Notes under the pieces: model-generated
What the model saw: the letters and a program-made list of their open reading frames with translations, nothing else
Databases searched by the model: none
Told to the model about the DNA's origin: nothing
NCBI RefSeq assembly: GCF_014648055.1
Contig: NZ_BMQJ01000003.1
Span: forward strand, 62,001 to 126,000
Source: Streptosporangium pseudovulgare
GTDB taxonomy: Bacteria; Actinomycetota; Actinomycetes; Streptosporangiales; Streptosporangiaceae
Direction of reading: 5' to 3'
DNA length: 64,000 nucleotides
Position numbers and translations under genes: made by a program
In this document: positions 40,684-50,558 of the stretch, piece after piece
Layout: each line of letters opens with the position of its first letter
How positions within the stretch are numbered: position 1 is the first letter of the stretch

Positions 40684-41664
40684 GTGGCAGCGACGATCAG
40701 GGACGTGGCGCGGGCATCGGGAGTCCATGTCTCCACGGTCTCCCGCACCTTCTCGGCACCCCACCTGGTCAACGCCGAGACACGCAACCGGGTGCTGGCC
40801 GTCGCCGAGGACCTCGGCTACCGGCCCAACAGGGCCGCCCGCGCCCTCACCACGGGCCGCACCCACAACATCGGCCTGATCGTGGCCGACATCTCCAACC
40901 CGTTCTTCCCCCCGCTGATCAAGGCCGCCCAGGCGCACGCCAGGACCCGCGACTACCACGTGTTCGTGGCCGACACCGACGAGGACCCGCAGGTGGAGGA
41001 GGAGTTGATCCAGACCCTCACCAAGCAGGTGGACGGGGTGCTGCTGTGCAGCCCCCGCCTGTCCAACCGGGTCATCGAGCGCCTGCACGCCGACGTGCCG
41101 TTCGTCGTGGTGAACCGGCGGATCAAGGGGATGCCGACCATACTGATGGACGTCGCCCAGGGCGCCCGGCTCGCGATCGAGCACCTGACCGGGCTGGGCC
41201 ACCGCAGGCTGGCCCTGGCCGCCGGACCGAGCGGCTCGTGGACCAGCGGGCAGATGCGCGAGGCCGCCTCCGCCGCGGCCGCCGCCTCCGGCGCCGAACT
41301 GGTGATCCTCGGCCCGAACGCGCCCACCGAGCAGGGCGGCCTCGCCGTCGCCGCCGAGGTGGTCGCCTCCGGCGCGACCGGCGTGCTCACCTACAACGAC
41401 CTGGTCGCCATCGGGCTCATCGAGGGCCTGTACGAGAGGGGCGTGCGGGTGCCGGACGACGTCAGCGTGGTCGGCGTCGACGACACCCTCTCCGGACGGC
41501 TGAACCGGCCGAAGCTGACCACCGTCGCCATGCCGACGTCCGCCGCCGGGCGGATCGCGGTCGACCTGCTGCTGCAGTCCGTCGGCGACGGCAGGACTTC
41601 CACCCTGACCACCCTGGAGACCCGACTGGTCGTCCGGGAATCCACAGGAGAGGCGCGATCGTGA
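40684..41664 (+). CDS. LacI-family transcriptional regulator
   Basis: A 326-aa repressor. The N-terminal helix-turn-helix [20 protein letters not shown] is followed by the hinge helix [18 protein letters not shown] and a periplasmic-binding-protein-like sensor. The GTG at 40684 has GAAGGAG upstream. It is divergent from the uronate operon, with three operator copies in the intergenic region. The inducer is probably a uronate or a pathway intermediate. The stop overlaps the GTG of the aldose epimerase gene. Confidence 0.9.
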   Translation: MAATIRDVARASGVHVSTVSRTFSAPHLVNAETRNRVLAVAEDLGYRPNRAARALTTGRTHNIGLIVADISNPFFPPLIKAAQAHARTRDYHVFVADTDEDPQVEEELIQTLTKQVDGVLLCSPRLSNRVIERLHADVPFVVVNRRIKGMPTILMDVAQGARLAIEHLTGLGHRRLALAAGPSGSWTSGQMREAASAAAAASGAELVILGPNAPTEQGGLAVAAEVVASGATGVLTYNDLVAIGLIEGLYERGVRVPDDVSVVGVDDTLSGRLNRPKLTTVAMPTSAAGRIAVDLLLQSVGDGRTSTLTTLETRLVVRESTGEARS

Positions 41665-42677
41665 ACGTCGAAGCCACACGGGACGGGGACGCCGCGGCGG
41701 CCGGGAACGAGGCCGGGCCGCGCCGGGTGTTCGGGATCACGCCGGGTGGGGAGGAGGTCGAGCGGCACACGCTGGAGAACGGCCGGATGCGCGCTTCGGT
41801 GCTCACCTACGGCGCCGTCCTGCAGTCGCTGGAGGTCTCCGGGGTCGACGTCGTGCTCGGCTGCGACACCCTGGACGACTACCTGACGCGCAGCCGCTAC
41901 TTCGGCGCCGTCGTCGGCCGGTACGGCAACCGCATCGCGGGCGGCCGGTTCACCCTCGACGGCGTCACCCACCGGCTGCCGCTCAACAACGGCCCCAACA
42001 GCCTGCACGGCGGGCCCGGCGGCTTCTCCCAGCGCGTGTGGCGGATGGCCGAGGTCTCCCCGTCGGCGGTGACGCTCACCTACGTCAGCCCCGACGGGCA
42101 GGAGGGCTACCCGGGCACGCTGACCGTCTCGCTCACCTACACGCTGACCGGGGACGCGCTCCGGCTCGACTACCGCGCGACGACCGACGCGCCGACCGTG
42201 CTGAACCTGACCAACCACTCCTACTTCAACCTCGCCGGCGGCGGCGACGTCCTGGACCACGTGGTCCGCATCGACGCCGCCCGCTACCTGCCGGTCGACG
42301 CCACGCAGATCCCGACCGGCGAGCTCGCCCCGGTGGCCGGCACGCCGTTCGACTTCACCGTCCCGCACCGGATCGGGGACCGCGTCGGCGACCCGCTGCT
42401 GGGCGGCGGCTACGACCACTGCTACGCCCTGGACGGCGGCATCGAGGTCACCGACCCGGCGAGCGGCCTGACCATGGAGGTCACCACCACCGAGCCGGGC
42501 GTGCAGTTCTACACCGCCAACCTCCTCGACGGCGTCGCCACGCCGTACGGCAGGCACGCCGGGCTCTGCCTGGAGACCCAGCACTTCCCCGACTCGCCGA
42601 ACAAGGAGCACTTCCCCTCGACGGTGCTGCGGCCGGGCGAGGAGTTCGCCTCCACCACCGTCTACCGATTCCGCTGA
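41661..42677 (+). CDS. galM: Aldose 1-epimerase
   Basis: A 338-aa mutarotase. It shows [32 protein letters not shown], the histidine motifs [10 protein letters not shown] and [18 protein letters not shown], and the glutamate in [14 protein letters not shown]. It interconverts anomers of imported hexoses or uronates. The GTG at 41661 overlaps the lacI stop by 4 nt, so it is co-expressed with the regulator rather than with the catabolic operon. Confidence 0.9.
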   Translation: MNVEATRDGDAAAAGNEAGPRRVFGITPGGEEVERHTLENGRMRASVLTYGAVLQSLEVSGVDVVLGCDTLDDYLTRSRYFGAVVGRYGNRIAGGRFTLDGVTHRLPLNNGPNSLHGGPGGFSQRVWRMAEVSPSAVTLTYVSPDGQEGYPGTLTVSLTYTLTGDALRLDYRATTDAPTVLNLTNHSYFNLAGGGDVLDHVVRIDAARYLPVDATQIPTGELAPVAGTPFDFTVPHRIGDRVGDPLLGGGYDHCYALDGGIEVTDPASGLTMEVTTTEPGVQFYTANLLDGVATPYGRHAGLCLETQHFPDSPNKEHFPSTVLRPGEEFASTTVYRFR

Positions 42678-42806
42678 CCGGCCCGGCCCGGCCCGGTCCC
42701 GCCCGGCCACCGTGCCCGTACCGCGCGGCGGTCCGGGGTATGAACCCCGGCGGGAACGCGGTCCGCGGGGACTCCGCCGGCCGCTCGTCTTTCTCGGGGG
42801 GCCGTC

Positions 42807-43037
42807 ATGACCGTCTACACCCTGTCGATCATCGAGGGGGAGGCCGGCCGGGACGCGGTCGGCACGGAGCTCTTCTCACCCGGCTGCCCGGTCCACTTCA
42901 GCCAGCTCGACCCGTTCACGCTGACGTGGCTGTCGGAGAACGGGTACGAGGAGCCGAACCGGCACGTCCTCGTCACCCCGGCCGGCCGGGAACCCGCCGC
43001 GCTCAACGTCGTCGCCTCCCGCGAAGTGGACCTCTGA
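42807..43037 (+). CDS. Small hypothetical protein
   Basis: A 76-aa soluble protein (starts [19 protein letters not shown]) with a plausible globular composition and no known motif. The ATG follows a GGGGGG-rich ribosome site. It stands alone between the aldose epimerase and LysE genes. I do not recognise it. The 42678-42806 gap holds only GC-rich CCGGCC repeats. Confidence 0.5.
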   Translation: MTVYTLSIIEGEAGRDAVGTELFSPGCPVHFSQLDPFTLTWLSENGYEEPNRHVLVTPAGREPAALNVVASREVDL

Positions 43038-43124
43038 CCCCGGCCGGCGCGGGGCCGGCCGTACGCGAGGCGGCGCGGGGCCGGCCGTCCGGTCCGGACG
43101 GCGGGCGCGGGGCCGGCCGTGCCG

Positions 43125-43763
43125 TCAGGCGGCGTGGGCCTGGCCGGTGAGCGCGGCGGTGGCCCCGAGCCCCAGGTAGACGACGCCGCTGCCGGTGTCC
43201 AGCCGGCGGCGGGCGCGGGCCGAGCCGCGCAGCCGGCCCGCCATGGCCGAGGCCAGCAGGGCGTAGGCGCCGTCGCTGGCGACGCCGAGGAGGATCCAGA
43301 TGACGCCCAGCAGCATGATCTGCGGAGCGACCGCCCCCCGCGCCGGATCGGTGAACTGCGGCAGGAACGCCAGGAAGAAGATGGCGGTCTTCGGGTTGAG
43401 CACGTTGACCACGAAGCCCTCCCAGAACAGCCGGGAGCGGGAGGCGGCCGGCGGCGCGGCGGCGTCGAGGCCGCCGGAGCGGGTCATCAGCTTGCGCACC
43501 CCCAGCCAGATCAGGTAGGCCGCGCCGAGATATCTGACCACCGCGAACGCGGTCGCCGAGGCGGCGAGCAGGGCGCTGATCCCCAGCGCCGCGGCGGCCA
43601 CGTGCACCACCGATCCCAGGTGGACGCCGAGCATCGAGACCATCCCGGCGCTCCGGCCCTGGGCGACGCTGCGGGTCACGATGTAGAGGACCGCGGGGCC
43701 CGGCACGAGCAGCAGGGCGAGCGTCGCGGCGACGAAGAGGGCGAGAGTGGTCAGGTCCGGCAT
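43125..43763 (-). CDS. LysE/RhtB-family amino-acid exporter
   Basis: A 212-aa inner-membrane protein with about six helices. Signature elements: [18 protein letters not shown] near the N-terminus and [20 protein letters not shown]. It exports amino acids or their derivatives. The ATG at 43763 has no ribosome site but lies 6 nt after TATGAT, so it is probably leaderless. The LysR gene behind it on the same strand may control it. Confidence 0.88.
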   Translation of the reverse strand: MPDLTTLALFVAATLALLLVPGPAVLYIVTRSVAQGRSAGMVSMLGVHLGSVVHVAAAALGISALLAASATAFAVVRYLGAAYLIWLGVRKLMTRSGGLDAAAPPAASRSRLFWEGFVVNVLNPKTAIFFLAFLPQFTDPARGAVAPQIMLLGVIWILLGVASDGAYALLASAMAGRLRGSARARRRLDTGSGVVYLGLGATAALTGQAHAA

Positions 43764-43828
43764 ACCTGGATCATAGAACGGCGGGTCACGCCGCCGCCGG
43801 TTTTCCCGGCCTCGGGCCGGGGAGCGCG

Positions 43829-44770
43829 TCAGACCGAGGCCGTGAGCGCCTCCAGCAGCGCGGCGGTGGCCGGGGGGAGGGGCGGCTCGCCGTACGTGGC
43901 GACGTGGATGTGACGGATCGAGCCGGGCAGTTCGGCCACGCCGACGGCGGGGTGGCGGTGCGCCCTCAGGGCGAGACCGGGCAGCACCGTCACCCCCATC
44001 CCGGCGACGACCAGCGCCTGGACGGCCACGACGTCGTCGGTGGTGAAGGCGATCTCCGGCTCGAAGCCCGCCCGGGTGCACAGGTTCACCAGATGGACGC
44101 GGCAGCGCTCGCAGCCGCCGATCCACCGGGCGCCGCGGTGCGTGGCCAGGCCGCCGGCGGGCGGGGGAGCGACGTCCGTGGGCGCACCGGTCCCGGGCGT
44201 GGTGTTCCCGGTCGTGGCGGCGCCGGAACCGGCCGGGGCGGAGGCCGGGGTGACCAGGTAGCTCGGGTCGTCCAGCAGGTGCAGCAGCCGGACGCCGTCC
44301 TCCTCGGGGGCGGTGCAGTCGTAGTGGAAGACCACCGCCGCGTCCACGTGGCCCTCGCGCAGCATGCGCAGCGCCTCCGGCGGCTCGGTCTCGGTCAGGC
44401 GCAGCTCCAGGCCGGGGTGCCGCCGGGCCAGCAGGGAGACGGCCGCCGGCACGAACGTGCCGAGCGCCGAGGGGAAGGCCGCCAGCCTGACCCGGCCCGC
44501 CCGCAGCCCCACGTGCGCCGACAGTTCGGCGGCCGCCGAGTCGACGCGGCCCACGATCTCGACGGCCCGTTCGGCCAGCAGCCGGCCGGTCTCGGTGAGC
44601 CGGATGCCCCGGCCCACCCGCTGGACGAGCTTGGCGCCCGTCTCGGCCTCCAGCCGGGCCAGGTGGTGGCTGACCGAGGGCTGGGAGTAGTGCAGCTCCC
44701 GCGCCGCGGCGGTGACGGAGCCGTGCCTGGCGACCGCGGCGAGCACGCGAAGCCGCACGATATCCAGCAT
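43829..44770 (-). CDS. LysR-family regulator
   Basis: A 313-aa protein. The HTH is MLDIVRLRVLAAVARHGSVT with YSQPSVSHHLARLEAE, followed by a substrate-binding-like effector domain interrupted by a Gly/Thr/Pro-rich loop (about residues 175-205). TACCGT lies 6 nt upstream of the ATG, suggesting a leaderless transcript. It is divergent from the cysteine-dioxygenase-like gene, the usual LysR arrangement. A T-N11-A site (TATCTATGAATTA, about 44780-44792) lies in the shared intergenic region. Confidence 0.87.
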   Translation of the reverse strand: MLDIVRLRVLAAVARHGSVTAAARELHYSQPSVSHHLARLEAETGAKLVQRVGRGIRLTETGRLLAERAVEIVGRVDSAAAELSAHVGLRAGRVRLAAFPSALGTFVPAAVSLLARRHPGLELRLTETEPPEALRMLREGHVDAAVVFHYDCTAPEEDGVRLLHLLDDPSYLVTPASAPAGSGAATTGNTTPGTGAPTDVAPPPAGGLATHRGARWIGGCERCRVHLVNLCTRAGFEPEIAFTTDDVVAVQALVVAGMGVTVLPGLALRAHRHPAVGVAELPGSIRHIHVATYGEPPLPPATAALLEALTASV

Positions 44771-44845
44771 TTATCAACGGTATCTATGAATTACCGGGAA
44801 ATGAGGCATTAGACGGATGAGTTTCCGCCTCGCACGCTGGAGGGC

Positions 44846-45370
44846 ATGGAGACCACCGTCATCACCCGGCCCGGCCTCGCGGAACTCGTCGAGGGGACCC
44901 GCGGGCTGGTCGCGAAGTCCATGAGCCCGCGCGAGACCGCCTTCGCCGTCGCGGACCTGCTGCGCGAACGGCTGCCGGCGCCCGGGATCCTCACCGAGGA
45001 GGAGCGGGCCGGAGACCCGGACCGCTACGCCACCCATGTCCTGCACACCGAGGCGGACCTCTCGGTCGTCGCCATCGTCTGGCGGCCCGGCCAGGAGACC
45101 GTGATCCACGACCACGTCGCCTGGTGCGTGTTCGGCGTGCTGCAGGGCGTGGAGTACGAGACGCTCTACCGCCTCGACGGCGACCACCTCACCGAGATCG
45201 GCCGTACGGCGAACCGGACCGGCGAGGTCAGCGGCTTCGCCCCGCCCGGCGACATCCACCGGGTCCGCAACATCGGGGACGGCACCGCCATCTCGCTCCA
45301 CGTCTACGGCGCGGACCTCGGCGACACCCCGACCAGCGTCCGCCGCGTCTACGACCTGCCGGTCCGCTGA
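44846..45370 (+). CDS. Cysteine-dioxygenase-family cupin
   Basis: A 174-aa cupin. Iron ligands His88 and His90 (HDHVAWCVFG) and His138 (GDIHRVRN) match the thiol dioxygenase family, and Cys94 lies near the position of the Cys-Tyr crosslink in some members. It would oxidise cysteine or 3-mercaptopropionate to the sulfinate. The divergent LysR and nearby LysE exporter suggest a sulfur-amino-acid unit, which is inferred. The ATG at 44846 follows GGAGGG closely. Confidence 0.82.
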   Translation: METTVITRPGLAELVEGTRGLVAKSMSPRETAFAVADLLRERLPAPGILTEEERAGDPDRYATHVLHTEADLSVVAIVWRPGQETVIHDHVAWCVFGVLQGVEYETLYRLDGDHLTEIGRTANRTGEVSGFAPPGDIHRVRNIGDGTAISLHVYGADLGDTPTSVRRVYDLPVR

Positions 45371-45384
45371 CCCCGCCGCGCCCG

Positions 45385-45458
45385 CCCGCGCGGCACGGCA
45401 CCGGCCGCGGCTCCGCACCGAACGGGTCCGCCGGGACCGGCCGGCCGTGCGGCGCGGG
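45385..45458. terminator. Convergent hairpin
   Basis: 14-nt arms 45385-45398 and 45445-45458 pair with one mismatch around a 46-nt loop between the cupin and PspA genes. The right arm touches the PspA stop. Confidence 0.4.
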
Positions 45459-46223
45459 TCAGGGAGTGGGGCCGGGACGGTCGCCCTGGTCGGGCTTCCG
45501 TTCCAGGGCCAGGCTCTCCCTGATGGCCTCCAGCCGGGCCGCGCCCTCCACGTCGATGGCGGCGCGCTCGACCTCGATCATCCTGGCCTCGACGGAGCCG
45601 GACGTCAGCTCGGCCTCGCCGAGGGCGCGGGCGTAGCGCTTCTCGATCTTGTCGCGGACCTGGTCCATGGTGGGGGTCTCCCCTGCCGGAGCGAGGCCGG
45701 ACAGGTCGCCCATGGCCCTGTTGAGCTGCTCCTGCATCGCGGCCTGGTCGAGCTGCGACAACAGGCGCATCCGCTCGGCGATCTTCTTCTGCAGGGCCAT
45801 GGCGTTGGTCTCGACCGCCGCCCGCGCCTGGGCCGAGGACTGCCCGGCGCGCTCGTGCATGAGCTGGGCGTCCCGCAGGGCGGTCTCCGCCGCCACCAGC
45901 CGGGAGGCGAAGGCGCGGGCGGAGTCCTCGTAGGAGAGGGCCTTGCGTTCGTCGCCCGCGGCCCTGGCCTGCTCGGCCAGCAGCACCGCCTGGCGGGCGT
46001 TGGCCTGGAGCCTCTCGGTCTCCTCCAGCGAGCGCGTGAGCTTCATCTGAAGCTCACGCTCGTTGCCGATGACCGCCGCGGCCTGCTGGGAGAGCCGCTG
46101 GTGCTGCTCCTTGGCCTCCTGGATGGCCTGCTCGATCTGGATCCGCGGATCGGACAGCTCGTCCAGCCTGCCGGACAGGGCGAAGACCAGGTAGCGCCAC
46201 GCCCGGCGGATGACCTTGAACAT
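45459..46223 (-). CDS. pspA: PspA/IM30 family envelope-stress protein
   Basis: A 254-aa protein that is almost wholly coiled coil. The N-terminal amphipathic helix MFKVIRRAWRYLVFALSGRLDELSDP and IQEAKEQHQRLSQQAAAVIGNE are classic PspA/IM30. It polymerises on damaged membranes as an ESCRT-III relative. The ATG at 46223 has AGAGGAG upstream. It follows the coiled-coil membrane protein by 21 bp and is last in a three-gene envelope operon. Confidence 0.9.
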   Translation of the reverse strand: MFKVIRRAWRYLVFALSGRLDELSDPRIQIEQAIQEAKEQHQRLSQQAAAVIGNERELQMKLTRSLEETERLQANARQAVLLAEQARAAGDERKALSYEDSARAFASRLVAAETALRDAQLMHERAGQSSAQARAAVETNAMALQKKIAERMRLLSQLDQAAMQEQLNRAMGDLSGLAPAGETPTMDQVRDKIEKRYARALGEAELTSGSVEARMIEVERAAIDVEGAARLEAIRESLALERKPDQGDRPGPTP

Positions 46224-46244
46224 GTGGGCTCCTCTTGTCGATCC

Positions 46245-47006
46245 TCATCGGTCCGGCGCGTCGTGGGGGTCCAGCGCGTCGCGGGTGATCCGTTCGGTTT
46301 CGTGCAGGCCCTGCCGGACCCCTTCGAGGCTGTCGGCCAGCTCGTCGAGGACCCGGGCCGGCTCCAGGGCGCCGGCCGCCGTCATCGCCGACAGCTCCAC
46401 CACGCGGGCGACGAGCCCCTCGATGCCGATGGCGCTCGACTCCATCCGGGCGAGCACCTGGTCCCTGGTCTCGGTGAGCCGGTCGATCACGTCCCGCTGG
46501 GCGGCCAGCGAGGCGAGGGCGCGGCCGATGTCATCGGTCACACTCTTCTTCGCCGTTCCCAGCTCCCGGGTCAGGCGGTCGTGTTCGCGGGAGAGCTGGA
46601 CGGGGTCGAAGCGCCCGAGCGCCGTGCCGGTGCGGGAGGCCTGTTCGGCGAGACGCTCCAGTGTGGCCAGGGCGTCGTCGATCCGGGGCCGCATCAGCGC
46701 GATCCGCCCGGCGAACGGGCCGCCTCCCATCGAGGCGCTCAGCTCACCGAAGTCGCGGGCCGCCGAGACGGCCCGATCCAGCCAGTAGGCCTCCCGGCTG
46801 CCCGAGGCGACGACACGCGCCGCCGGACGCGCGCCGCGCCCCTGCGCGAGGGCGACGCCCGCCTTGACCAGCCAGACGGTCACGCCGACGAAGGCGGCGG
46901 CGGCCGGGTGCACGTCGACGGCCCAGGCGGCTCCGCCGGCGGTCGCGCCGAGCAGCAGCCCCCAGGGGTCGCGGAGTTCCTCGATGAGGCGGGACGTCGG
47001 GGACAT
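46245..47006 (-). CDS. Membrane-anchored coiled-coil protein of the PspA operon
   Basis: A 253-aa protein. Two hydrophobic segments (about 14-30 and 33-52, around the proline of DVHPAAAAFVGVTVW) are followed by about 190 residues of mostly helical, coiled-coil-prone sequence. No named domain is recognised. It shares one base with the preceding gene (TGATG) and lies 21 bp before pspA, so it is probably the membrane-side partner linking the VWA/SBP protein and PspA. Confidence 0.7.
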   Translation of the reverse strand: MSPTSRLIEELRDPWGLLLGATAGGAAWAVDVHPAAAAFVGVTVWLVKAGVALAQGRGARPAARVVASGSREAYWLDRAVSAARDFGELSASMGGGPFAGRIALMRPRIDDALATLERLAEQASRTGTALGRFDPVQLSREHDRLTRELGTAKKSVTDDIGRALASLAAQRDVIDRLTETRDQVLARMESSAIGIEGLVARVVELSAMTAAGALEPARVLDELADSLEGVRQGLHETERITRDALDPHDAPDR

Positions 47007-48838
47007 CAGAAGTTGGATATCACCGCGGTGAACACCTGGTCGATACTCCCCGCCTCACGGGAGTCGTACGCGGCCGCGTCGGTCGCCTCGGAGATCTTCC
47101 TGAGCACGTCGAGGTCGGCGTCCTGGCCGTAGGCGATGGTGAACATCCGCACCGACTCCCGGCCGGTCTCGGCGCGCAGGGCGGGCAGCAGGTTCTCCAG
47201 GGAGACGCCGTCGGTGTCCTCGTTCCTGCCGTCGGTCAGGAAGACCACCGCGTTGATCGCGCCGTCGTCGTGCCGGCCGAGCACGTGCCGGTAGGCGGCG
47301 AGCGCGGTGTCGTAGAGGCCGGTCCCGCCGTCGGGGGTCAGGCCGGCCAGCCGTTCCCGCAGCTCCTTGAGCCGCCCGGCGTCCGCGGCGCGGATCGGGG
47401 CCAGCTCCAGGTGGTCCCGGGGGCCGTCCCGCCCGGTGGAGAACATCCACAGCCCGACCCGGTCGTGCGGACCGAACTGCGACAGCGCGGTGGACGCCGC
47501 CTGCCTGGCCAGGTCCAGCTTGGTCCCGCCGGTGCCGGCCACCGTGGCGCCCATCGAGCCCGAGACGTCGATCACCATGAGCACGTTCGCGGGCCTGCGC
47601 AGGTCGGCCCAGCCGGCGAGCACCCTGTCCAGCACGTTGGGGGCGGGCGGGTTCAGCGTCGCCTTCGGCTCGGCGGGCAGCAGCCCGTTCGCCTCGGTGA
47701 TCAGCTTTCCGGGTCTGCCGTCGTGCGACCGGAAGGCGGCGGCGGCGAACCGCTCCTGCTGTTCCGGCGCCCGCAGGTACGCCAGGAAGTCGGCCGCCAC
47801 CGCGCGCCTGGCGTCGTCCACCCATGGCGCGGTCAGCACGGCGTAGGGGTTGTCGGAGTAGAGCGTGCCCTCCTTCGGGTAGATCGCGACCAGCGGGACC
47901 TTCGGCCTGGCGTGCCGGCCCAGCGTCGCGGGGTCACCGGTCGGGTTGCCCTGGTTGTAGTCCCAGACCGACTTCTCCTCCACGGCCACCGCGGAGATGT
48001 AGCCGAGCCCCGCCCCGGCGTCGTCGGCCCGCTGCAGGTTCGACAGGAAGGTCAGCGTGGTGTCGCCGTAGTGGACGATCGAGCGCTCCACCCCCCGCAC
48101 GAACTCCCTGGTCCGCTTGTCGGCGACGTTCTTCTCCGTCAGGTCGCCGGACAGGCCGGTGGCGGCGAAGTAGGCGCCGATGGTGGCGTTCAGGCCGCTG
48201 GTGGAGAAGTTCGGGTTGGTCTTGCCCAGGCGGAAGGCCCCCCACTCCGGGTGGCCGTGGCCGGCCCAGGAGCCGGTGGACAGGTCGAGCAGGTCGGACC
48301 AGCCGAGCTTCTTGCCCGGCCAGCCCAGCGCCTCGGCCATCGGCTTGGGCATCGCGACGACCAGCGGCGTCTTGGCGATCGAGGGATTCTCCAGGGCGAC
48401 CGGAGCGCCGGTGTCGGACGCGGTGGCGCGCTGCCGGAGCAGCGTGACCCAGCCGCTGCTCGCCGGGGACCAGACGTCGGGGCGGGGGCCGTCCCGGCGC
48501 TCGTCCCAGCCGCGGGCCAGCGCCAGCATCGCGCCGCCGCTGGCCACGTTCTCGACGACCACGTCGGCGCAGCGCCCGCCGACCTTCCGGCCGCTGTAGC
48601 GGTCCGCCATCTCCCGCAGCAGCCCGGCCTTCTCCGGTGAGGCCGCGACGGTCAGCGTGGTCTTCTCGCCGTCGCACCGCCCGGCGGGCCCGGCGCTGTG
48701 CCCGTTGTCCCCGGCCGTGCCGCCCGGCCCCCTGCTCTCGACGTAGAGCCGCAGGCCGACGATCATCGCTCCGGCGAGGATGATCGCGATGACGAACGGG
48801 GCGAAGTTCCTGCGCCGTCGTGGCGGCTGCTGGTACAA
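47006..48838 (-). CDS. Substrate-binding plus VWA domain membrane protein
   Basis: A 610-aa protein with an N-terminal anchor (FAPFVIAIILAGAMIVGLRL). Residues about 50-400 form a type 2 periplasmic-binding domain (ABC solute-binding-like), and residues 417-610 a von Willebrand A domain with the MIDAS DVSGS at 424-428, a conserved threonine (TPDGGTGLYDT) and TDGRNED. Both domains should lie outside the membrane. The TTG at 48838 is chosen because GGGAGG precedes it with good spacing. It is first in an operon with the coiled-coil and PspA genes; ligand-coupled adhesion or assembly is inferred. 48839-48968 has no gene. Confidence 0.85.
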   Translation of the reverse strand: MYQQPPRRRRNFAPFVIAIILAGAMIVGLRLYVESRGPGGTAGDNGHSAGPAGRCDGEKTTLTVAASPEKAGLLREMADRYSGRKVGGRCADVVVENVASGGAMLALARGWDERRDGPRPDVWSPASSGWVTLLRQRATASDTGAPVALENPSIAKTPLVVAMPKPMAEALGWPGKKLGWSDLLDLSTGSWAGHGHPEWGAFRLGKTNPNFSTSGLNATIGAYFAATGLSGDLTEKNVADKRTREFVRGVERSIVHYGDTTLTFLSNLQRADDAGAGLGYISAVAVEEKSVWDYNQGNPTGDPATLGRHARPKVPLVAIYPKEGTLYSDNPYAVLTAPWVDDARRAVAADFLAYLRAPEQQERFAAAAFRSHDGRPGKLITEANGLLPAEPKATLNPPAPNVLDRVLAGWADLRRPANVLMVIDVSGSMGATVAGTGGTKLDLARQAASTALSQFGPHDRVGLWMFSTGRDGPRDHLELAPIRAADAGRLKELRERLAGLTPDGGTGLYDTALAAYRHVLGRHDDGAINAVVFLTDGRNEDTDGVSLENLLPALRAETGRESVRMFTIAYGQDADLDVLRKISEATDAAAYDSREAGSIDQVFTAVISNF

Positions 48839-48968
48839 CCCTGCCTCCCGGGGGGTGTCGGTATATATCCGACGAACAACCCCTCGCCGAAGTTCACCAC
48901 CGCGGCGATCTACGGCGGCCCGTCCGGAACCGGCGGCGGTCCGGGACGTCGGCCGGTGATCCGCGGGT

Positions 48969-50144
48969 TCAGCGGGATCCGGCGAGAGACCACAGGGACA
49001 CCGCCATGAGGAGGGCGGTCAACCCGCCGCAGATCATCACGATGGAGATCGGGAAGGCATCGACGAGGCGGCCGCCGAGGAACGCGCCGAGGGCGAAGGT
49101 CGCCTGGAACGAGGAGGTGAAGAGGACCATGGCGGCTTCGGGCGCGTGCGGGGCGGCGCCGGTGAACGACGCCTGCGAGCAGACGGGCACGCCGCCGTAG
49201 GCAAGGCCCCAGAGCACGAGCGACATCGCGGCGCCGGCGGCCGTGGCGCCGGCCCAGGGCAGCAGCAGGGTGACGGCCGCGATCAGGCAGCCGCAGGCCA
49301 CGAAGGCGCCCCGGGGGCGCGTGGCGACGGCCCTGCCCGCCAGGAAGTTGCCGGCGATCCCGGCCGCGCCGTACGCCAGCAGGACGGCGCTGACGGCCGC
49401 GGGACGCAGGCCGGTGACGTCCTGGAGGAAGGGCGTGACGTAGGTGTAGGTGCCGAAGTGGGCCAGGACGACGAGGAAGGTGGCCAGCAGGGCGACGACG
49501 GTGCCCCGGGCGCGCAGCAGGCCGAGCAGGACGCGGAGGCCGGTGGCCCGGTCACCGGGCAGCGGCGGCAGCAGCACCAGCAGGGCGGCCAGGACGAGGA
49601 CGGCCAGCGCGGCCAGGGCGAGGAACGAGACCCGCCAGCCGGCGAGCTGGCCGAGGAGGGTTCCGGCGGGTACGCCGAGCACGGAGCCCAGCGGCACGGC
49701 GGAGAAGATGACGGCGGTGGCGGTGCCGACGGACTGCGGCGCCACCAGGCGGCCGGCCAGCCCGGCTCCGATCGACCAGAAGCCGCCGATGGTGAGGCCG
49801 ACGAGCACCCTGGAGACCAGCATGACCCAGTAGGAGGTCGCCCCGGCCGCCAGGACGTCGGCGACGGCGAGCACCGCCATGAGGACGCACAGCATCACGC
49901 GGCGGTCCAGGCGGGCGGTGGTCAGCGTGACGGCGGGCGCGGCGACCGCGGCGACGACGCCGGGCAGCGCCATGGTGAGCCCCGTGATGCCGTCGGAGAC
50001 GCCGAAGTCGGCGCCGATGGCGGTCAGCAGGCCGATGGGCAGGATCTCGCTGGTGACGATGGCGAAGATCCCCAGCATGAGCGAGATGATCGCGAACCAG
50101 TCGATGAGGGGCGGGCGAGGCCGGGTGAGCGTGGTCGTTGGCAT
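48969..50144 (-). CDS. MFS efflux transporter (DHA1 type)
   Basis: A 391-aa protein with twelve helices. Motif A-like sequences are at TTARLDRRVMLC and AGRAVATRPRGAF, and PLGSVLGVPAGTLLGQ lies near helix 5. It resembles the arabinose/purine/chloramphenicol-type exporters. ATG 50144 is used; upstream extensions are shadows. Downstream of it lies the truncated TetR copy. The substrate is unknown. Confidence 0.88.
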   Translation of the reverse strand: MPTTTLTRPRPPLIDWFAIISLMLGIFAIVTSEILPIGLLTAIGADFGVSDGITGLTMALPGVVAAVAAPAVTLTTARLDRRVMLCVLMAVLAVADVLAAGATSYWVMLVSRVLVGLTIGGFWSIGAGLAGRLVAPQSVGTATAVIFSAVPLGSVLGVPAGTLLGQLAGWRVSFLALAALAVLVLAALLVLLPPLPGDRATGLRVLLGLLRARGTVVALLATFLVVLAHFGTYTYVTPFLQDVTGLRPAAVSAVLLAYGAAGIAGNFLAGRAVATRPRGAFVACGCLIAAVTLLLPWAGATAAGAAMSLVLWGLAYGGVPVCSQASFTGAAPHAPEAAMVLFTSSFQATFALGAFLGGRLVDAFPISIVMICGGLTALLMAVSLWSLAGSR

Positions 50145-50296
50145 GGTTCCCGTTCGGGCGAGGGCGTGCGGACTGCGGGCGTCCAGCCAAGCAGGGACGA
50201 GGCGGTGGGCACCGGCAGATTTCGGACCACACCGTCGCCGGAACGGGTGTCGGGGACGGCCCCGCTCCGGACCCGAGCCGGAGCGAGCGGGGCCGA

Positions 50297-50558
50297 TCAG
50301 CCGGTGACCCTCCGGTGGAGCAGGTCGGCGAGTGTGGCGTGCAGCTCCTCCAGCGGGCGGTCCGGGTGCAGCGCCCGGCGCTCGATGGAGACGGTCACCA
50401 CCATGCCGAACACGGCGGTCGCCGCGGTCTCGACGTCCAGGCCCTCCCGCACCAGGCCCTCGGCCACCGCCCGGCGCAGCACGCCGGCGTAGACGCCCAG
50501 CACCTGGTCGCGCAGCCTGGCCACCGCGTTCTGCCAGGCGGTGCGACACATCTCGGCG
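50297..50558 (-). pseudogene. Truncated TetR regulator copy
   Basis: 262 bp nearly identical (5 mismatches by eye) to the 3' part of the intact TetR gene at 53966-54227, in the same orientation. It encodes only the C-terminal ligand-binding part from MCRTAWQNAVARL to RRVTG. The HTH is absent. At 50558/50559 homology stops abruptly and the frame continues into unrelated hydrophobic coding (LPYVLAVVPAIGLIAGLRWF). Confidence 0.85.

Noticed and set aside
39657-41660. Long upstream extension of the aldose epimerase frame
   Set aside because: Passes through the permease and LacI genes in other frames; the GTG at 41661 with GGAG and a 4-nt overlap is the real start.
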